Shown here in pieces: positions 1 through 8,898 of a stretch of DNA of 64,000 nt. The stretch's first letter is position 1. Each line of letters begins with the position of its first letter. Location: NCBI GenBank assembly GCA_965214325.1, contig CBDCBG010000005.1:124001-188000 (forward strand). Direction: 5' to 3'. The notes beneath the pieces were generated by a model. That model did not search any database, had not been told where the DNA came from, and saw only the letters and a program-made list of their open reading frames with translations. Position numbers and translations under genes: made by a program. Source of the DNA: JAJEFO01 sp965214325 (GTDB taxonomy: Bacteria; Pseudomonadota; Alphaproteobacteria; Rhodobacterales; Rhodobacteraceae).

Positions 1-1048
1 CCGAAAGGCGGATCAGTTTCTGGCCTTCCGACGTCGCTAGCCCGGCGATCAGTCCACCTGCGCCGTCACGGTCCTTTTTCTGCATCCAGGAATAGAGTGC
101 CACCGACGAGACGATCACGACGCCCGACGCAACCGACTGCCAGAAAAACTCAATCCTGAGCGTCACAAGCGCGTTGATCATCATGGACAAGAGCAGCACT
201 CCGGCGAAGGAGCCGATCATGGATGCGCGACCGCCGAAGAGCGAAGTGCCACCGACGACGACCGCTGCGATCACATGAAGATTGAAATAGGGCGCCGAGG
301 TTGCCTGGATTGCGTTCAGCTTGCCAGTCAGCATGACTCCGGCCAGCGCCGCACAGGCGCCACAAAGCACGTATGCATGAATCTTGTGGCGGTTTACCGC
401 GATGCCAGTCAGTTCCGCAGCTTCGGGGTTTGATCCAATGGCGATGGTGTAACGGCCGAAATGGCTGCGACGCAGCAGAACAAATCCCGCGATCATGGTC
501 GCGATTCCGATGACCACCGGTATCGGCACGAGTCCGGGGATTTGCCCGCGCCCGATTTCGGTTATGAGTTCCGGGAAGCGCGCCAACACCAGCCCCTTCG
601 CGATCACCAGGGCAAAGCCGCGATAGACCAAGTCCATCGCCAGGGTGCCAATGAGATCGGGCACATTGAACCGGGTGATGACCAGCCCGTTGACGAGGCC
701 CATGAGCGCTCCAAGTCCCAGAGCGATCGGAATTGCGAAATATACCGAGAAGCCAAACTGCTTGATCAGGAATGCCATTATGATGGCGGACAATGCTGCG
801 ATCGATCCAACCGACAGATCGATGCCCCGCTGAGTAATTACAAATGTCATCGCCATTGCCATCGGCATGTAGAGCGCCGCGTCAAGCAGGATCAAATTGA
901 CATTCGACCAGCGGAAATATCGCGCGGGTTCGACGATCGCCATGAAAATGAGCAACGCAAGGATCATCGCCATGGGGCCGATGATCGCGAAGTAAGGTTC
1001 GATTCGATCGTTCAGCGTCCGGGCGCCATGGGCGTCAGAGGCTGCCAT
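1..1048 (-). CDS. Sugar ABC transporter permease, RbsC-like (partial at left edge)
   Basis: Inner-membrane permease of a ribose/monosaccharide-type ABC importer. The minus-strand reading frame is open from the ATG at 1048 to the window edge, so the C-terminus is missing. After a short cytoplasmic N-terminus it encodes alternating hydrophobic segments and motifs typical of the BPD_transp_2 family, such as TQRGIDLSVGS, the VNGLVITRFNVPDLIGTLA region and GGTSLFGGRASMIGS. The start overlaps the stop of the ATPase gene (ATGA), which indicates translational coupling in one operon. The substrate cannot be read from the sequence; a pentose, hexose or polyol is likely. No binding protein is visible, and it may lie beyond the left edge. 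Confidence 0.85.
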   Translation of the reverse strand, partial: MAASDAHGARTLNDRIEPYFAIIGPMAMILALLIFMAIVEPARYFRWSNVNLILLDAALYMPMAMAMTFVITQRGIDLSVGSIAALSAIIMAFLIKQFGFSVYFAIPIALGLGALMGLVNGLVITRFNVPDLIGTLAMDLVYRGFALVIAKGLVLARFPELITEIGRGQIPGLVPIPVVIGIATMIAGFVLLRRSHFGRYTIAIGSNPEAAELTGIAVNRHKIHAYVLCGACAALAGVMLTGKLNAIQATSAPYFNLHVIAAVVVGGTSLFGGRASMIGSFAGVLLLSMMINALVTLRIEFFWQSVASGVVIVSSVALYSWMQKKDRDGAGGLIAGLATSEGQKLIRLS

Positions 1049-1806
1049 CACGCGGCCTCCTTCGCACCCACGATCATTCCGAGCACTTCCTGGTTGCTGG
1101 AATCTGTGGTCTTGACGAAACCTGCCCGCTTTCCTCGACGCTGTACGTGGATACGGTCCGAAACCTGGAACACTTCATCCAGCGAATGGCTGATCAAAAT
1201 GATCGCAAGACCTTGCGCTTTCAGGGTTTCGATAAGATTGAGTGTGCGGGCAGTCTCCTGGGGGCCGAGTGCCGCTGTCGGTTCGTCCATGACCAGAACG
1301 CGCAGGTCTTCGTGATAGACGGCCCTGGCAATCGCTACAGCTTGGCGCTGGCCGCCCGACAAGCTCTCGGTCGGTGAATCCAGGGACTTTAGCGTGACGC
1401 CGAGGCGATCCATCAATACGCGCTCGGTCTCAGTTCTCATGCGAGCAACGTCGAGAACGGTCACGCCGATCACCTTTTTCGTCAGTTCGTTGCCCAAGAA
1501 CATGTTTGCCGGCGGATCCAGATGATCGGCGAGCGCAAGTGTCTGATAGACGGCGTCGATGCCGCTGGCGATGGCGTCCGCATGGCTGGCAAAGGAAATC
1601 GGCTCTCCAGCCAAGTACATCTCACCGGCCGTCGGCTGGTAGACTCCCGTAAGGATCTTTATGAGTGTCGACTTTCCGGCGCCATTGTCGCCGACGATGG
1701 CCAAGACCTCGCCTGCGTAGGCGTCAAGGTCGACATCAGACAACGCGGTCACGCCGCCAAAGCGTTTGGTAATGTTCCGCATCTCGACCAAAGGCGTGTC
1801 TGCCAT
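1048..1806 (-). CDS. Sugar ABC transporter ATP-binding protein (single-domain, FrcA/RbsA-like)
   Basis: Cytoplasmic ATPase that powers the adjacent permease. The 252-residue protein from ATG 1806 (MADTPLVEMRNITKRFGG) has Walker A GDNGAGKST, the signature LSGGQRQAVAIAR and Walker B VLVMDEPTAA, all intact. It has one ATPase domain, as in FrcA-type proteins, not the two fused domains of RbsA. An open frame continues upstream to 2196, but that extension has no family similarity and the ATG at 1806 matches the usual family start. It is first in the permease operon. A perfect palindrome about 80 bp upstream suggests LacI-family control. Confidence 0.88.
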   Translation of the reverse strand: MADTPLVEMRNITKRFGGVTALSDVDLDAYAGEVLAIVGDNGAGKSTLIKILTGVYQPTAGEMYLAGEPISFASHADAIASGIDAVYQTLALADHLDPPANMFLGNELTKKVIGVTVLDVARMRTETERVLMDRLGVTLKSLDSPTESLSGGQRQAVAIARAVYHEDLRVLVMDEPTAALGPQETARTLNLIETLKAQGLAIILISHSLDEVFQVSDRIHVQRRGKRAGFVKTTDSSNQEVLGMIVGAKEAA

Positions 1807-1888
1807 GACAACTGACGACCTCGCAGGGTTGAACCATCCGTATCGTTCCGTCAGGTTTGTGCCAGAGGCGAAAATTGTCAAGAAAAAA

Positions 1889-1900
1889 GTTATCGATAAC
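1889..1900. promoter_or_regulatory. Candidate LacI-family operator
   Basis: Perfect 12-bp palindrome GTTATCGATAAC, with a central CG as usual in LacI/GalR-family operators. It lies about 80 bp upstream of the ABC ATPase start, the expected place for sugar-responsive repression. No LacI-type regulator gene is in the window. Confidence 0.5.
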
Positions 1901-2283
1901 AAAGCAACCGAAATTTGGGCAAGTCTCTTGCAAGAGTCTGAACTCGCGAAAGCGCTCATTGGTCGTTTTCGGGGCCTTTCGGGTCGAACGGCGCTTGTGT
2001 GGCGTGGTTTGATCGCGGGGGGCATCTGCGGCACCTGTTTCCCTTTCCGGGAGCGAATCGCGCATGCCTTCGGCCACCGGTCATGCGAAGGGGCCGGCGC
2101 CGAGGCGTTCCGGAATGTGATGGTCCGTCCGTCCGGGCAGGGCGGCATGCCAAGCTGCGCGAGCCGGTCGACCGTGAGCGCCACGACCCCTATCACCAGA
2201 TGAGGCGACGCCTTGGCGTACCCCCGGGCCTATCAACGACACACACCTGACTCCGGTCCGGAGTCCATGCGAATCACGCGGCC
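1901..2283. other. Intergenic region, no gene recognised
   Basis: Several frames are open because of high GC, but none has a plausible start with ribosome binding site or a recognisable family. It separates the ABC operon from a zone of mobile-element remnants. Confidence 0.5.
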
Positions 2284-2403
2284 ATGCAGATTGGCATGCG
2301 TCAGGTCTCGTCGGAGACGGTGGAGTGGTTCCGCACGGCCTGCAAGGGCGGTGAGCTGACGCGGACCGCGCTGGCTCGCGAACTCCGCGAGCGGGAGAAC
2401 TGG
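2284..2403 (+). pseudogene. N-terminal fragment of a transposase-like protein
   Basis: About 40 residues including SSETVEWFRTACKGGELTR and TALARELREREN resemble the N-terminal region of large transposase-like proteins with a DUF4338-type start (recalled similarity, not searched). The similarity stops abruptly after the Glu-Arg-Glu-Asn motif and nothing downstream continues the protein. Read as a relic in a zone of truncated mobile DNA. Confidence 0.3.
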
Positions 2404-2899
2404 TGTTGTTTTTTGAACTGGCTTGACGCGGATTTCCCGCGCTTTTCCGTTCGGATCGGGACGATTTTTCCCGCTTTGGCCTGAACTGGCTGGACGGGTC
2501 TTCGGGACATCGTCGTTTCCCGCTTTCGTTCCCGTGACGATTCGGCGCGGTCCTTTCCCGCGTTCCCGTTTTTCGGCTTTCGGCGACGAAGCGGGCGTGT
2601 CGGAATCCTCTGCGGATGATTTGCTCCAGCTCTGAATGGGCAATCGTGCCTGTCGCGGATTCCGATGGTGTCGCGGCCTCCCGCGCCGGCTGTGCGCCCG
2701 AGCTTTGCTTACATGTCCATCCGCAGATTCCGGCATCGGCAGCGGCCTCCTTCAGGGCCGCAGGCGACGGCAGGAGCGCTGCCGCGGATCGTCGGGCAGG
2801 AGGCACGCTTTCCTCCATTGCGCAATCGTGCGGACCGCGGATTCCGTCGTTGCCGATTGCGCCTGACCCGGGCGCAGCCGACCCGAAGGCCTGCGTCCG

Positions 2900-3090
2900 C
2901 TCCGGGCCGGCCCCGTCCCTCCGCTTCTGGAGGATCTCGTTCCAGTCCTTGCCGCCGTCCGGCCGCATGCGCCGGACTTTCGGGTCCTGCGCCTCGATGC
3001 ATCGCGCGGCGCGGTCGCCGACGGGATCGGCGTCATGGCCGCAGAGGACGGTCCCGAGCCGGAACCCGTCGATCCATTCAGGCATCCTGC
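2900..3090 (-). pseudogene. Relic of a Toprim/primase-type domain
   Basis: A minus-strand frame beginning MPEWIDGFRLGTVLCGHDAD and including RRMRPDGGKDWNEILQKRR resembles the end of a Toprim domain found in plasmid/phage primases and mobilisation proteins: an aspartate-rich DxD-like motif and then the typical GKDWNE(I/L)L segment. Only about 60 residues are recognisable. It is joined directly to the broken IS6 transposase, with no start or N-terminal primase domains. Either the IS landed here and was then truncated, or a deletion fused the two. Confidence 0.35.
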
Positions 3091-3587
3091 CTCGTCGGCG
3101 TTGATCACGACGGGCCTCTCCCGCTCCTTGCGCCCGCGCAGCGCCTTGCCCGGGAACCGCTTGGCGGCGTTGGCATTGCGGGTCTGCGACAGGTGGAAGT
3201 CGATGGCGTCGCCACGGCCGTCGACCGCGCGGTACAGATACGCCCGTTTCCCTCTGACCTTGATGCATGTCTCGTCCACGCGCCAGGACCGCGAAAGTCC
3301 GCCTGGGCGACAGTGCCGGCGCAGCCGCTTTTCAATCTCGGGCGCGCAGGCCTGAACCCATCTGCAGGTCGAGGCGTGGTCCACGACTGCGCCGCGCTCC
3401 TCCAGCATTTCTTCAAGATCGCGGCAGCTGATCCCGCATCGGCAATGCCACCGCACGGCCCACAGGATGATCTCGCCCCGGAAGTGCCGCCACTTGAAGT
3501 CATGGGTCATGGGAGAGCCTCCAAAAGCGCAATCTACCGCTGCCTCGCTCACAAGGACAGCTGAGAGCGGCTTTTGCAACGGGGCCC
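3091..3587 (-). mobile_element. IS6-family element, one end only (truncated)
   Basis: The preserved end on the minus strand reads GGGCCCCGTTGCAAAAGCC, close to IS6-family termini that contain GTTGCAAA. It lies about 65 bp upstream of the transposase start. The other end has been lost at the junction with the Toprim relic near 3090. Confidence 0.6.
3096..3510 (-). pseudogene. IS6-family transposase, N-terminal half
   Basis: DDE transposase of the IS6/IS26 family, broken. From ATG 3510, preceded by GGAGG, it encodes MTHDFKWRHFRGEIILWAVR, then the HTH segment and the first catalytic motif SWRVDETCIKV, continuing to RPVVINADEA. There the family similarity stops (second catalytic Asp region) and the frame runs into unrelated sequence. 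The C-terminal third with the catalytic Glu is missing, so it is inactive. Confidence 0.75.
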
Positions 3588-3905
3588 AATCTTGCACTCA
3601 TCCGGAACAGACCCGACCTTGCGATGCCGCGGCTGCAGCTCGCATTGCAGCCATCCGCAGCAAGGGTGAAATTCGAAGCGAGTCGAACTCACTGCCTGCG
3701 GGACGAACCTGCCATCCAGATTTCCGGGATCGATGTCCGCAAGACGCTAATCGCCAAGACATGCGGAACACGCCATTGGCAGGACGCGGCCGTGCGCAGA
3801 AGCGCATGCAACAGCCATGCCAGGTTTCGAAAACTGGCATTCAGGGACGCCTTGACGGAAATGCGGTCGCGCCAGGCAACTGGGGGAGGAAAATCAGGGG
3901 GCTTA
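3588..3905. other. Intergenic region, no gene recognised
   Basis: About 320 bp between the IS6 remnant and the TnpB element. No frame has a credible start, and no structured RNA or terminator was recognised. Confidence 0.5.
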
Positions 3906-4133
3906 TATACCTAACTTGACAGCTCGTCAGGCCGCCGCCTCCGGCGCGGCACCCTCAAACGAGACGATCGCGCGAATGATGCCGGCGTGAACGGGAGCAC
4001 TGTGCGGCAGCGGCTTCCATTTATGAGAATGAAAAGGGAACTTCGTGCTTGACAGGCACTCCACCTGCGGTCAGGATGCGTTGCGAGGCGCTCTCGACGC
4101 CCTCGCCCCAGCCCAAGCCGGAGGAACGACCGC

Positions 4134-5351
4134 ATGGCCCTCGTCGCCACGCACAGACAGGTTGTCTGCCGCCTGCTGCCGCAGACGCGCAGCAGCTGGC
4201 GGCGGCTCGAGCGGGTGCTGGAGGACCAGCGCCAGCTCTGCAACGCCGCCCTGGAGGAACGGATCGACCGCTACCGGAAGACCGGAAAGGGCCGGACATG
4301 CTTCGACCAGTGCAAGGCCCTGACCGAGTGCCGCCGAGACCTTCCGGAGATGGCGGAATGCCCGGTGGCCATCCAGCGCGGAACGCTGAAGCGGCTCGAC
4401 GGTGCCTTCCTGCACTTCTTTCGCCGCGCGAAGAACGGGGAGACGCCGGGCTTCCCGCGATTCAAGGGAAGGGCGTTCTTCAACAGCATCAGCATCGTCT
4501 CCGGCGTCAAGGTCAGGGACGACACGCTGCACGTTCCGTCCTTCGGCGCGCTGAGGACACGACGCAAGGGCGGGAACCCGTATCCCGACAGCAAGCCCGT
4601 CTCCGCGGTCCTGAAGCGCGAGCCTGGCAAGTGGCACGCCGTCGCTTGCTGCGCTGTCGAGATCGAGGAGCCCGCCGACAACGGGCACGTTCTCGGGCTG
4701 GACCGGAACGGCGGCCAGGTCGCGGACAGCGACGGCACGCTTCACGAGATGCCGGACATGGCGCGTCTTGACGCGCGGGCGCAGCGCCTGCAGCGCAGGC
4801 TTTCGCGGCGCCGGAAGGGAAGCAACAGGCGCGAAAAGGCGAAGCGGCACCTGGCGAAGGTGCGGCGCAAGATCGCGAGCCGACGGAAGAGCTGGCATCA
4901 TCACGTGAGCCGGAAGCTGGCGGCGAAGTCCGGAACCGTTGCGGTCGAAGGCCTGAACGTGAAGGGGATGACGCGCTCCGCGAAGGGTGCCGCCGAGGAG
5001 CCCGGCACGATGGTGGCGCAGAAGGCCGGCACCAACCACGTGATCCTGAACACGGGCTGGACGGCGCTCAAGGGGATGCTGGAACACAAGGCGGCGAACG
5101 TGATCGTCGTTCCCGCCACGAACACGTCACGGACATGCCACGAGTGCGGTGCGGTCGAAGCCGCGAACCGCAGAACTCGGGACGATTCCGTCTGCCTGGC
5201 CTGCGGCCATGCTGCCCATGCCGACCTCAATGCGGCGAAGAACATCCGCGACAGGGCGCTGGAGCGCCTTGCCGCGATGAACGAGACGTCAGGGACCGGC
5301 GTATCTGCACGGCGAGCGGCGTTTGCGCTGGCAACCACTGCTGACCCGTGA
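4134..5351 (+). CDS. tnpB: RNA-guided endonuclease TnpB
   Basis: The 405-residue protein matches TnpB, the transposon-encoded RNA-guided DNase related to Cas12. The N-terminal REC/WED-like part includes LYR-type motifs such as TPGFPRFKGRAFFNS. The RuvC triad is intact: Asp in GLDRNGGQVADSDG, Glu in VAVEGLNVKGMTRS, and Asp in AHADLNAAKNIRD. The zinc ribbon has CHECG and CLACG pairs. Length is normal for the family. The start at 4134 follows a purine-rich GGAGGAACG sequence. No transposase TnpA accompanies it. All catalytic residues are present, so it could be active; the guide RNA would be expected to overlap the 3' end of the gene. Confidence 0.9.
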   Translation: MALVATHRQVVCRLLPQTRSSWRRLERVLEDQRQLCNAALEERIDRYRKTGKGRTCFDQCKALTECRRDLPEMAECPVAIQRGTLKRLDGAFLHFFRRAKNGETPGFPRFKGRAFFNSISIVSGVKVRDDTLHVPSFGALRTRRKGGNPYPDSKPVSAVLKREPGKWHAVACCAVEIEEPADNGHVLGLDRNGGQVADSDGTLHEMPDMARLDARAQRLQRRLSRRRKGSNRREKAKRHLAKVRRKIASRRKSWHHHVSRKLAAKSGTVAVEGLNVKGMTRSAKGAAEEPGTMVAQKAGTNHVILNTGWTALKGMLEHKAANVIVVPATNTSRTCHECGAVEAANRRTRDDSVCLACGHAAHADLNAAKNIRDRALERLAAMNETSGTGVSARRAAFALATTADP

Positions 5352-5395
5352 AATCAATGCCTGCGGCGGACTGCCGGTCTGTCGAGCTAGGTATA
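5250..5395 (+). ncRNA. Possible omega RNA region of TnpB
   Basis: In TnpB systems the guide RNA scaffold overlaps the 3' end of tnpB and finishes at the right end of the element, with the guide taken from the flank. Position is the only support: the terminal repeat ends at 5395, so the guide would begin about 5396. The structure was not computed. Confidence 0.3.
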
Positions 5396-5479
5396 CAAGT
5401 CCCAAATTCAGGTATGTCCGACCAAGCATGGCTTTCCGCAGATGCGGTCATTGGTCGATGGTCGCTTTCTGGCCTTCAC

Positions 5480-5490
5480 TGGTCAGACCA
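5480..5490. promoter_or_regulatory. Candidate GntR/FadR-family operator
   Basis: Palindrome TGGTCAGACCA in the context ACTGGTCAGACCAACT fits the TGGTnnnACCA pattern of GntR (FadR/FCD) operators. It sits about 50 bp upstream of the DHDPS-family pseudogene, the first gene of the catabolic cluster, as expected for a sugar-acid catabolism repressor. Confidence 0.45.
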
Positions 5491-5536
5491 ACTGCCGCGG
5501 TCTCGGTTGGGTGGATTGAATCCTGAGGGTAGCACG

Positions 5537-6418
5537 TTGTCCGACTCTTTGAACCTGAACGGGATTTCGGGCGTACACGTTGCCCCGTGGATCACTGGCG
5601 GAGAACTGAATGAAGCGGCCCTGAAGAGGAACGTGGACTCGATTGCGTCTGCTGGAATTCACGCGGTCGTCTCGGCCGGCGATGCTGCCGAATGCTTCTC
5701 GACGCAGTTGAGGGAGATCGACTGGGTTCACTCGGTGGCCGCCGCAAGCAACGGTCGCTCTGCCGTGATGATGGCGGTTGGCAGGTCGTTGAAGGACGCG
5801 ATCGAACCCGGCAGCCGCGCAGCCGCGCAGTCGGGCATGGTGCCGGTTTGGTGATGGCCCGTATGCAGACGGACCCTTTTGCGGCACCCCATGGTCAGAT
5901 CTCCTGCCTTGCTGAAATGGCAGGGAAGCGCGAAAGACCACTGATCGCGTACTTGCGCGGCACCGCAACGGGTGTGGACGAGGTTCTTCGACTGTCAGAG
6001 CATGAATGCGTCGTCGGGGTGAAACTTGCGTCGACAGACCTCATGGCACTTCGTGAATGCATCCAGGGCGGCATGGAGCATTCCACCGCCCGGATCCGTG
6101 GGCCGGCCGAAGCATGGGCCGCACCCTTCCATGCCATGGGCGCAAGATGTTCATCCGGAGCCGTCCCCGAGTGTCCGCACGGCCCTGGAGTCCGGCGACT
6201 GCAAGACGGCGAGGCTTCGGATTGATGAGATCTCCGGCTTTGAGAAAATGAGGACGAGATTCGCGAATGGCGCAGGTGTGACCGTCGTCAGGGAGGCGAT
6301 GCGCCTTCTCGGCAAGGACCTTGGCGACAGCCGACTGCCGGGGCATGTCGCGCCAGCACCGGAGGACAGGCAAGGGCTGCGTTGCATTCCCGTGTCATGG
6401 GGCCTTGTCCGGTCATGA
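5537..6418 (+). pseudogene. Dihydrodipicolinate synthase/N-acetylneuraminate lyase family, frameshifted
   Basis: Class I aldolase family (DapA-like; sugar-acid dehydratases and aldolases). The protein is spread over frames: an N-terminal part from TTG 5537 (LNLNGISGVHVAPWITGGEL) to a stop at 5854; a middle part in another frame with PLIAYLRGTATGVDEVL and CVVGVKLAST, containing the lysine that in this family forms the Schiff base; and a C-terminal part back in the first frame, with MRTRFANGAGVTVVREAMRL. Frameshifts lie near 5850 and 6145. The final stop overlaps the ATG of the next gene, which shows former operon coupling. Sequencing error is the alternative, but two shifts make real decay likelier. 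Confidence 0.7.
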
Positions 6419-7575
6419 CGCAAGTTGCGGAAGAAACGGCCCACATGCCCAAGGCTGCAGCTGATCTCGTTTCCAGGGTCGAGGCCTTCACGCAGCGGAT
6501 TTCACGCAAGACGGAGTTTCTGTTCGTGCGGGTGTCGCTCAAGTCCGGTGCTCAGGGCTGGGGTGAAGCGACTTTCAATGCCTTGAACGGCCAGGTGCTG
6601 GTCGCGTTGCGCATGCTCGCTCAGGGGATCGAGGAGGAGCCGCTTCCGAACGCACGGTCTTTCCTTGAAGGGCAACCCTGCTGGAAACACGGTCGTGCGT
6701 TCCGCGTGGCCGTGAATGCGCTGGAAACGGCGATCCTGGATGCCGAAGCGCGGCGGCAGGATGCGCCCCTGAACGCACTCCTCGGCGAACGGCGCCAATC
6801 GGCAGTCAAGTGTTACGCAAACATCAACCGCGGCACGATCGACCGAACGCCCGACGGTTGGGCTGCGCGAGCGAAGAGCGCCCTGCAAGCCGGCCATGGA
6901 TCAGTCAAGATCGCGCCGTTCGACGAAGTCGAGGGAGGCGAAAGCGCTGATCGTCTGCGCGCGGCGCAATCCGGAGTCGATGCGCTGCTGTCCGTGCGTG
7001 ACGGAATAGGCGACGGTGCCGACGTCCTGCTGGACTGTCATTGGCGTTTCGATGAGCGGAGCGCCATCGGCTTGATCGGCGAGATCGCGGAGGCGGGGCC
7101 AAAGTGGATCGAAGCCCCGATCCTTGAAGATTACGAAGCGTTGAGCAGCCTGCGCAGCATTCGCACGGAGGCGAATCGCCACGGAATTGACTTGGCGGGC
7201 GGAGAATTGCACTCAGGCTATCGCGGATGGGCACCGATCTTGCGGGGGAACGTCTATGATACAGCCAACCCCGACTTGCGTTTCTGCGGACCGACCGGAA
7301 TGATCCGCATTGCGGAGGCGGCCGCCCGATACGGAACGGGCTTTGCGCCGCACAATCACCTGGGCCCGGTAATGACCGCCGCCAGCCTCCACGCGATGTC
7401 GGTCGCGGCCACGGCTCGGGAACTTGAGCTTCAGCACGGTGAGAGTGACGTCGGGTCCTGCCTGACCGATCCTTCGGTCCTGGAGCCTGACCAGGGAGAA
7501 TTGTCAGTGCCGAAAACGGCCGGTCTCGGGATTTCAATGAATACGCGAGCGCTGGAACGCGTTCCGCTGGGCTAG
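6415..7575 (+). CDS. Enolase-superfamily (mandelate racemase/muconate lactonizing) dehydratase or racemase
   Basis: Cytoplasmic Mg-dependent enzyme that would abstract the alpha proton of a carboxylate, usually to dehydrate or epimerise sugar acids. About 386 residues from ATG 6415, chosen because it overlaps the previous stop as ATGA. It has a Lys at VKIAPFDE, metal ligands in VLLDCHWRFD (Asp), WIEAPI (Glu) and LAGGELHSGY (Glu), and a late His in FAPHNHLGP. The pattern is complete and fits the MLE/MR subgroup; the substrate cannot be named. It lies between the decayed aldolase-family gene and a sulfatase, followed by a Tct transporter, so a sugar acid released from a sulfated compound is a reasonable guess. 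Confidence 0.8.
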   Translation: MTQVAEETAHMPKAAADLVSRVEAFTQRISRKTEFLFVRVSLKSGAQGWGEATFNALNGQVLVALRMLAQGIEEEPLPNARSFLEGQPCWKHGRAFRVAVNALETAILDAEARRQDAPLNALLGERRQSAVKCYANINRGTIDRTPDGWAARAKSALQAGHGSVKIAPFDEVEGGESADRLRAAQSGVDALLSVRDGIGDGADVLLDCHWRFDERSAIGLIGEIAEAGPKWIEAPILEDYEALSSLRSIRTEANRHGIDLAGGELHSGYRGWAPILRGNVYDTANPDLRFCGPTGMIRIAEAAARYGTGFAPHNHLGPVMTAASLHAMSVAATARELELQHGESDVGSCLTDPSVLEPDQGELSVPKTAGLGISMNTRALERVPLG

Positions 7576-7585
7576 GGGCAGATCC

Positions 7586-8848
7586 ATGCGCGACCGTCCG
7601 AATTTCGTTGTCATAGTCAGCGATCAGCAGCGTTGGGACACTCTGGCATGCAATGGAAACTCGTTCGTGCAAACGCCCAATCTCGATGCAATGGCCAAGC
7701 GCGGAGTGAATTTCTCGCAGGCGTTCACGCCGTTTCCGGTCTGCACGCCAGCGCGGGCCAGCATGTGGACCGGCGTCCATCCGAACCGGCACGGCGTCAT
7801 CTACAACCGGTACGGAATCGATGACGTCCTGGAATACGAAAGCAAGTTTCCCACGACGATGTTCGAAATCATGCAAGGGGCCGGCTACAAGACCGCCTAT
7901 TTCGGGAAATGGCATCTTGGCGAGCGGAATTCAGGGCGATTCGACGTCTGGAGCGGGTTCAATTCGCATGGCGGGCACTGGGAAGACGGTCAACAGTCCT
8001 TCCAGGGCGGGAAGTACAGGCCTGAAACGCAAACCGAGGAGATGATCGCTTTTCTTGAGGCCGAGAGCCAGGGCTCGAAACCGTTCATCGCCGTGCAAGG
8101 CTACTATCCGCCTCACAATCCGTTCACTGCGCCGCTGGAAAGCTACGGGAACTACCGTGGAAAAGGTGTGCCTTTTGCAGGGTACTATGCGGCTGTCACC
8201 ACGCTCGACAGCTACGTCGGGCGCATCCGCGAGAGCCTGGAGCGCACGGCATTGGCGGATGACACCTACGTGATCTACCTTTCCGATCACGGCGAAACCT
8301 TCAACCTCGACGAGACGGCGCCGCACAAGTGGGTATGCCTCGACACGTCCATTCGGGTTCCGTTTCTGATCGAAGGCCCCGGCATCGAGGCCGGCACGGG
8401 CTCCAGCGCTCCCGTAGGGCTTGAGGACCTGATGCCGACCGTTCTGGCCGCTGCCGAAGTCGAGGCTCCGGACTACCTTGACGGCGCGAACCTGTTCGAC
8501 TTGCTCGGCGGTCAGGGGGGTTGGCGCGATGCCTACTATGTACAGACGGAGAGGCGAAAGACCCGCACCCTGCAGCGCTGCATCCGAACTGCCGAAAGAA
8601 AGCTCATACTGAGCTGGGACGAGCGGCACGAGCTCTACGACCTCGAACTTGATCCCGAGGAGCAACTCAACATCTTCGAAGTGCCGCGAGCCGACAAGCA
8701 GAGGCAGTTTCTGCACTTCGCCGATCAATCCGGGACGATCGTGACCTTGGCACGCAGGATGCTTGAGCGTGCGCAACAGCTGGAGGACTTCGCTGGCGTC
8801 GAGATGGCCGGTCGAGTGCTCAGGCAAAACGGGATGCAAGCAACCTAG
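7586..8848 (+). CDS. Sulfatase, Cys-type (alkaline phosphatase superfamily)
   Basis: A 420-residue type I sulfatase that hydrolyses sulfate esters using formylglycine. The N-terminal metal site SDQQRWDT is followed by the signature CTPARASMWTG with Cys53, which would be converted to formylglycine by an FGE not seen here. C-terminal metal ligands appear in YLSDHGETFNLDE and HKW. No signal peptide is visible, so it is probably cytoplasmic, acting on imported substrate. It starts 10 bp after the enolase-superfamily gene and is probably co-transcribed with it and with tctA downstream. Confidence 0.87.
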   Translation: MRDRPNFVVIVSDQQRWDTLACNGNSFVQTPNLDAMAKRGVNFSQAFTPFPVCTPARASMWTGVHPNRHGVIYNRYGIDDVLEYESKFPTTMFEIMQGAGYKTAYFGKWHLGERNSGRFDVWSGFNSHGGHWEDGQQSFQGGKYRPETQTEEMIAFLEAESQGSKPFIAVQGYYPPHNPFTAPLESYGNYRGKGVPFAGYYAAVTTLDSYVGRIRESLERTALADDTYVIYLSDHGETFNLDETAPHKWVCLDTSIRVPFLIEGPGIEAGTGSSAPVGLEDLMPTVLAAAEVEAPDYLDGANLFDLLGGQGGWRDAYYVQTERRKTRTLQRCIRTAERKLILSWDERHELYDLELDPEEQLNIFEVPRADKQRQFLHFADQSGTIVTLARRMLERAQQLEDFAGVEMAGRVLRQNGMQAT

Positions 8849-8898
8849 GAAGCGGCGCTTCGGCACCCTGTCCGAAACCGAATTCCTTGGAGGAGCCA

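Larger units (their letters stand above)
3906..5395 (+). mobile_element. TnpB-only transposable element (IS200/IS605 or IS1341-like)
   Basis: A tnpB gene bordered by two 17-bp near-matching inverted sequences: TATACCTAACTTGACAG at 3906-3922, and the reverse complement of TATACCTAGCTCGACAG at 5379-5395 (two mismatches). No TnpA is present, so it would be mobilised in trans. Classical IS605 elements end in subterminal hairpins and not inverted repeats, so the borders are provisional. Confidence 0.6.

Noticed and set aside
461..1315. 284-codon plus-strand ORF
   Set aside because: Antisense of the permease and ATPase genes.
1766..2203. 145-codon plus-strand ORF upstream of the ABC genes
   Set aside because: Opposite the ATPase start and promoter; no family similarity.
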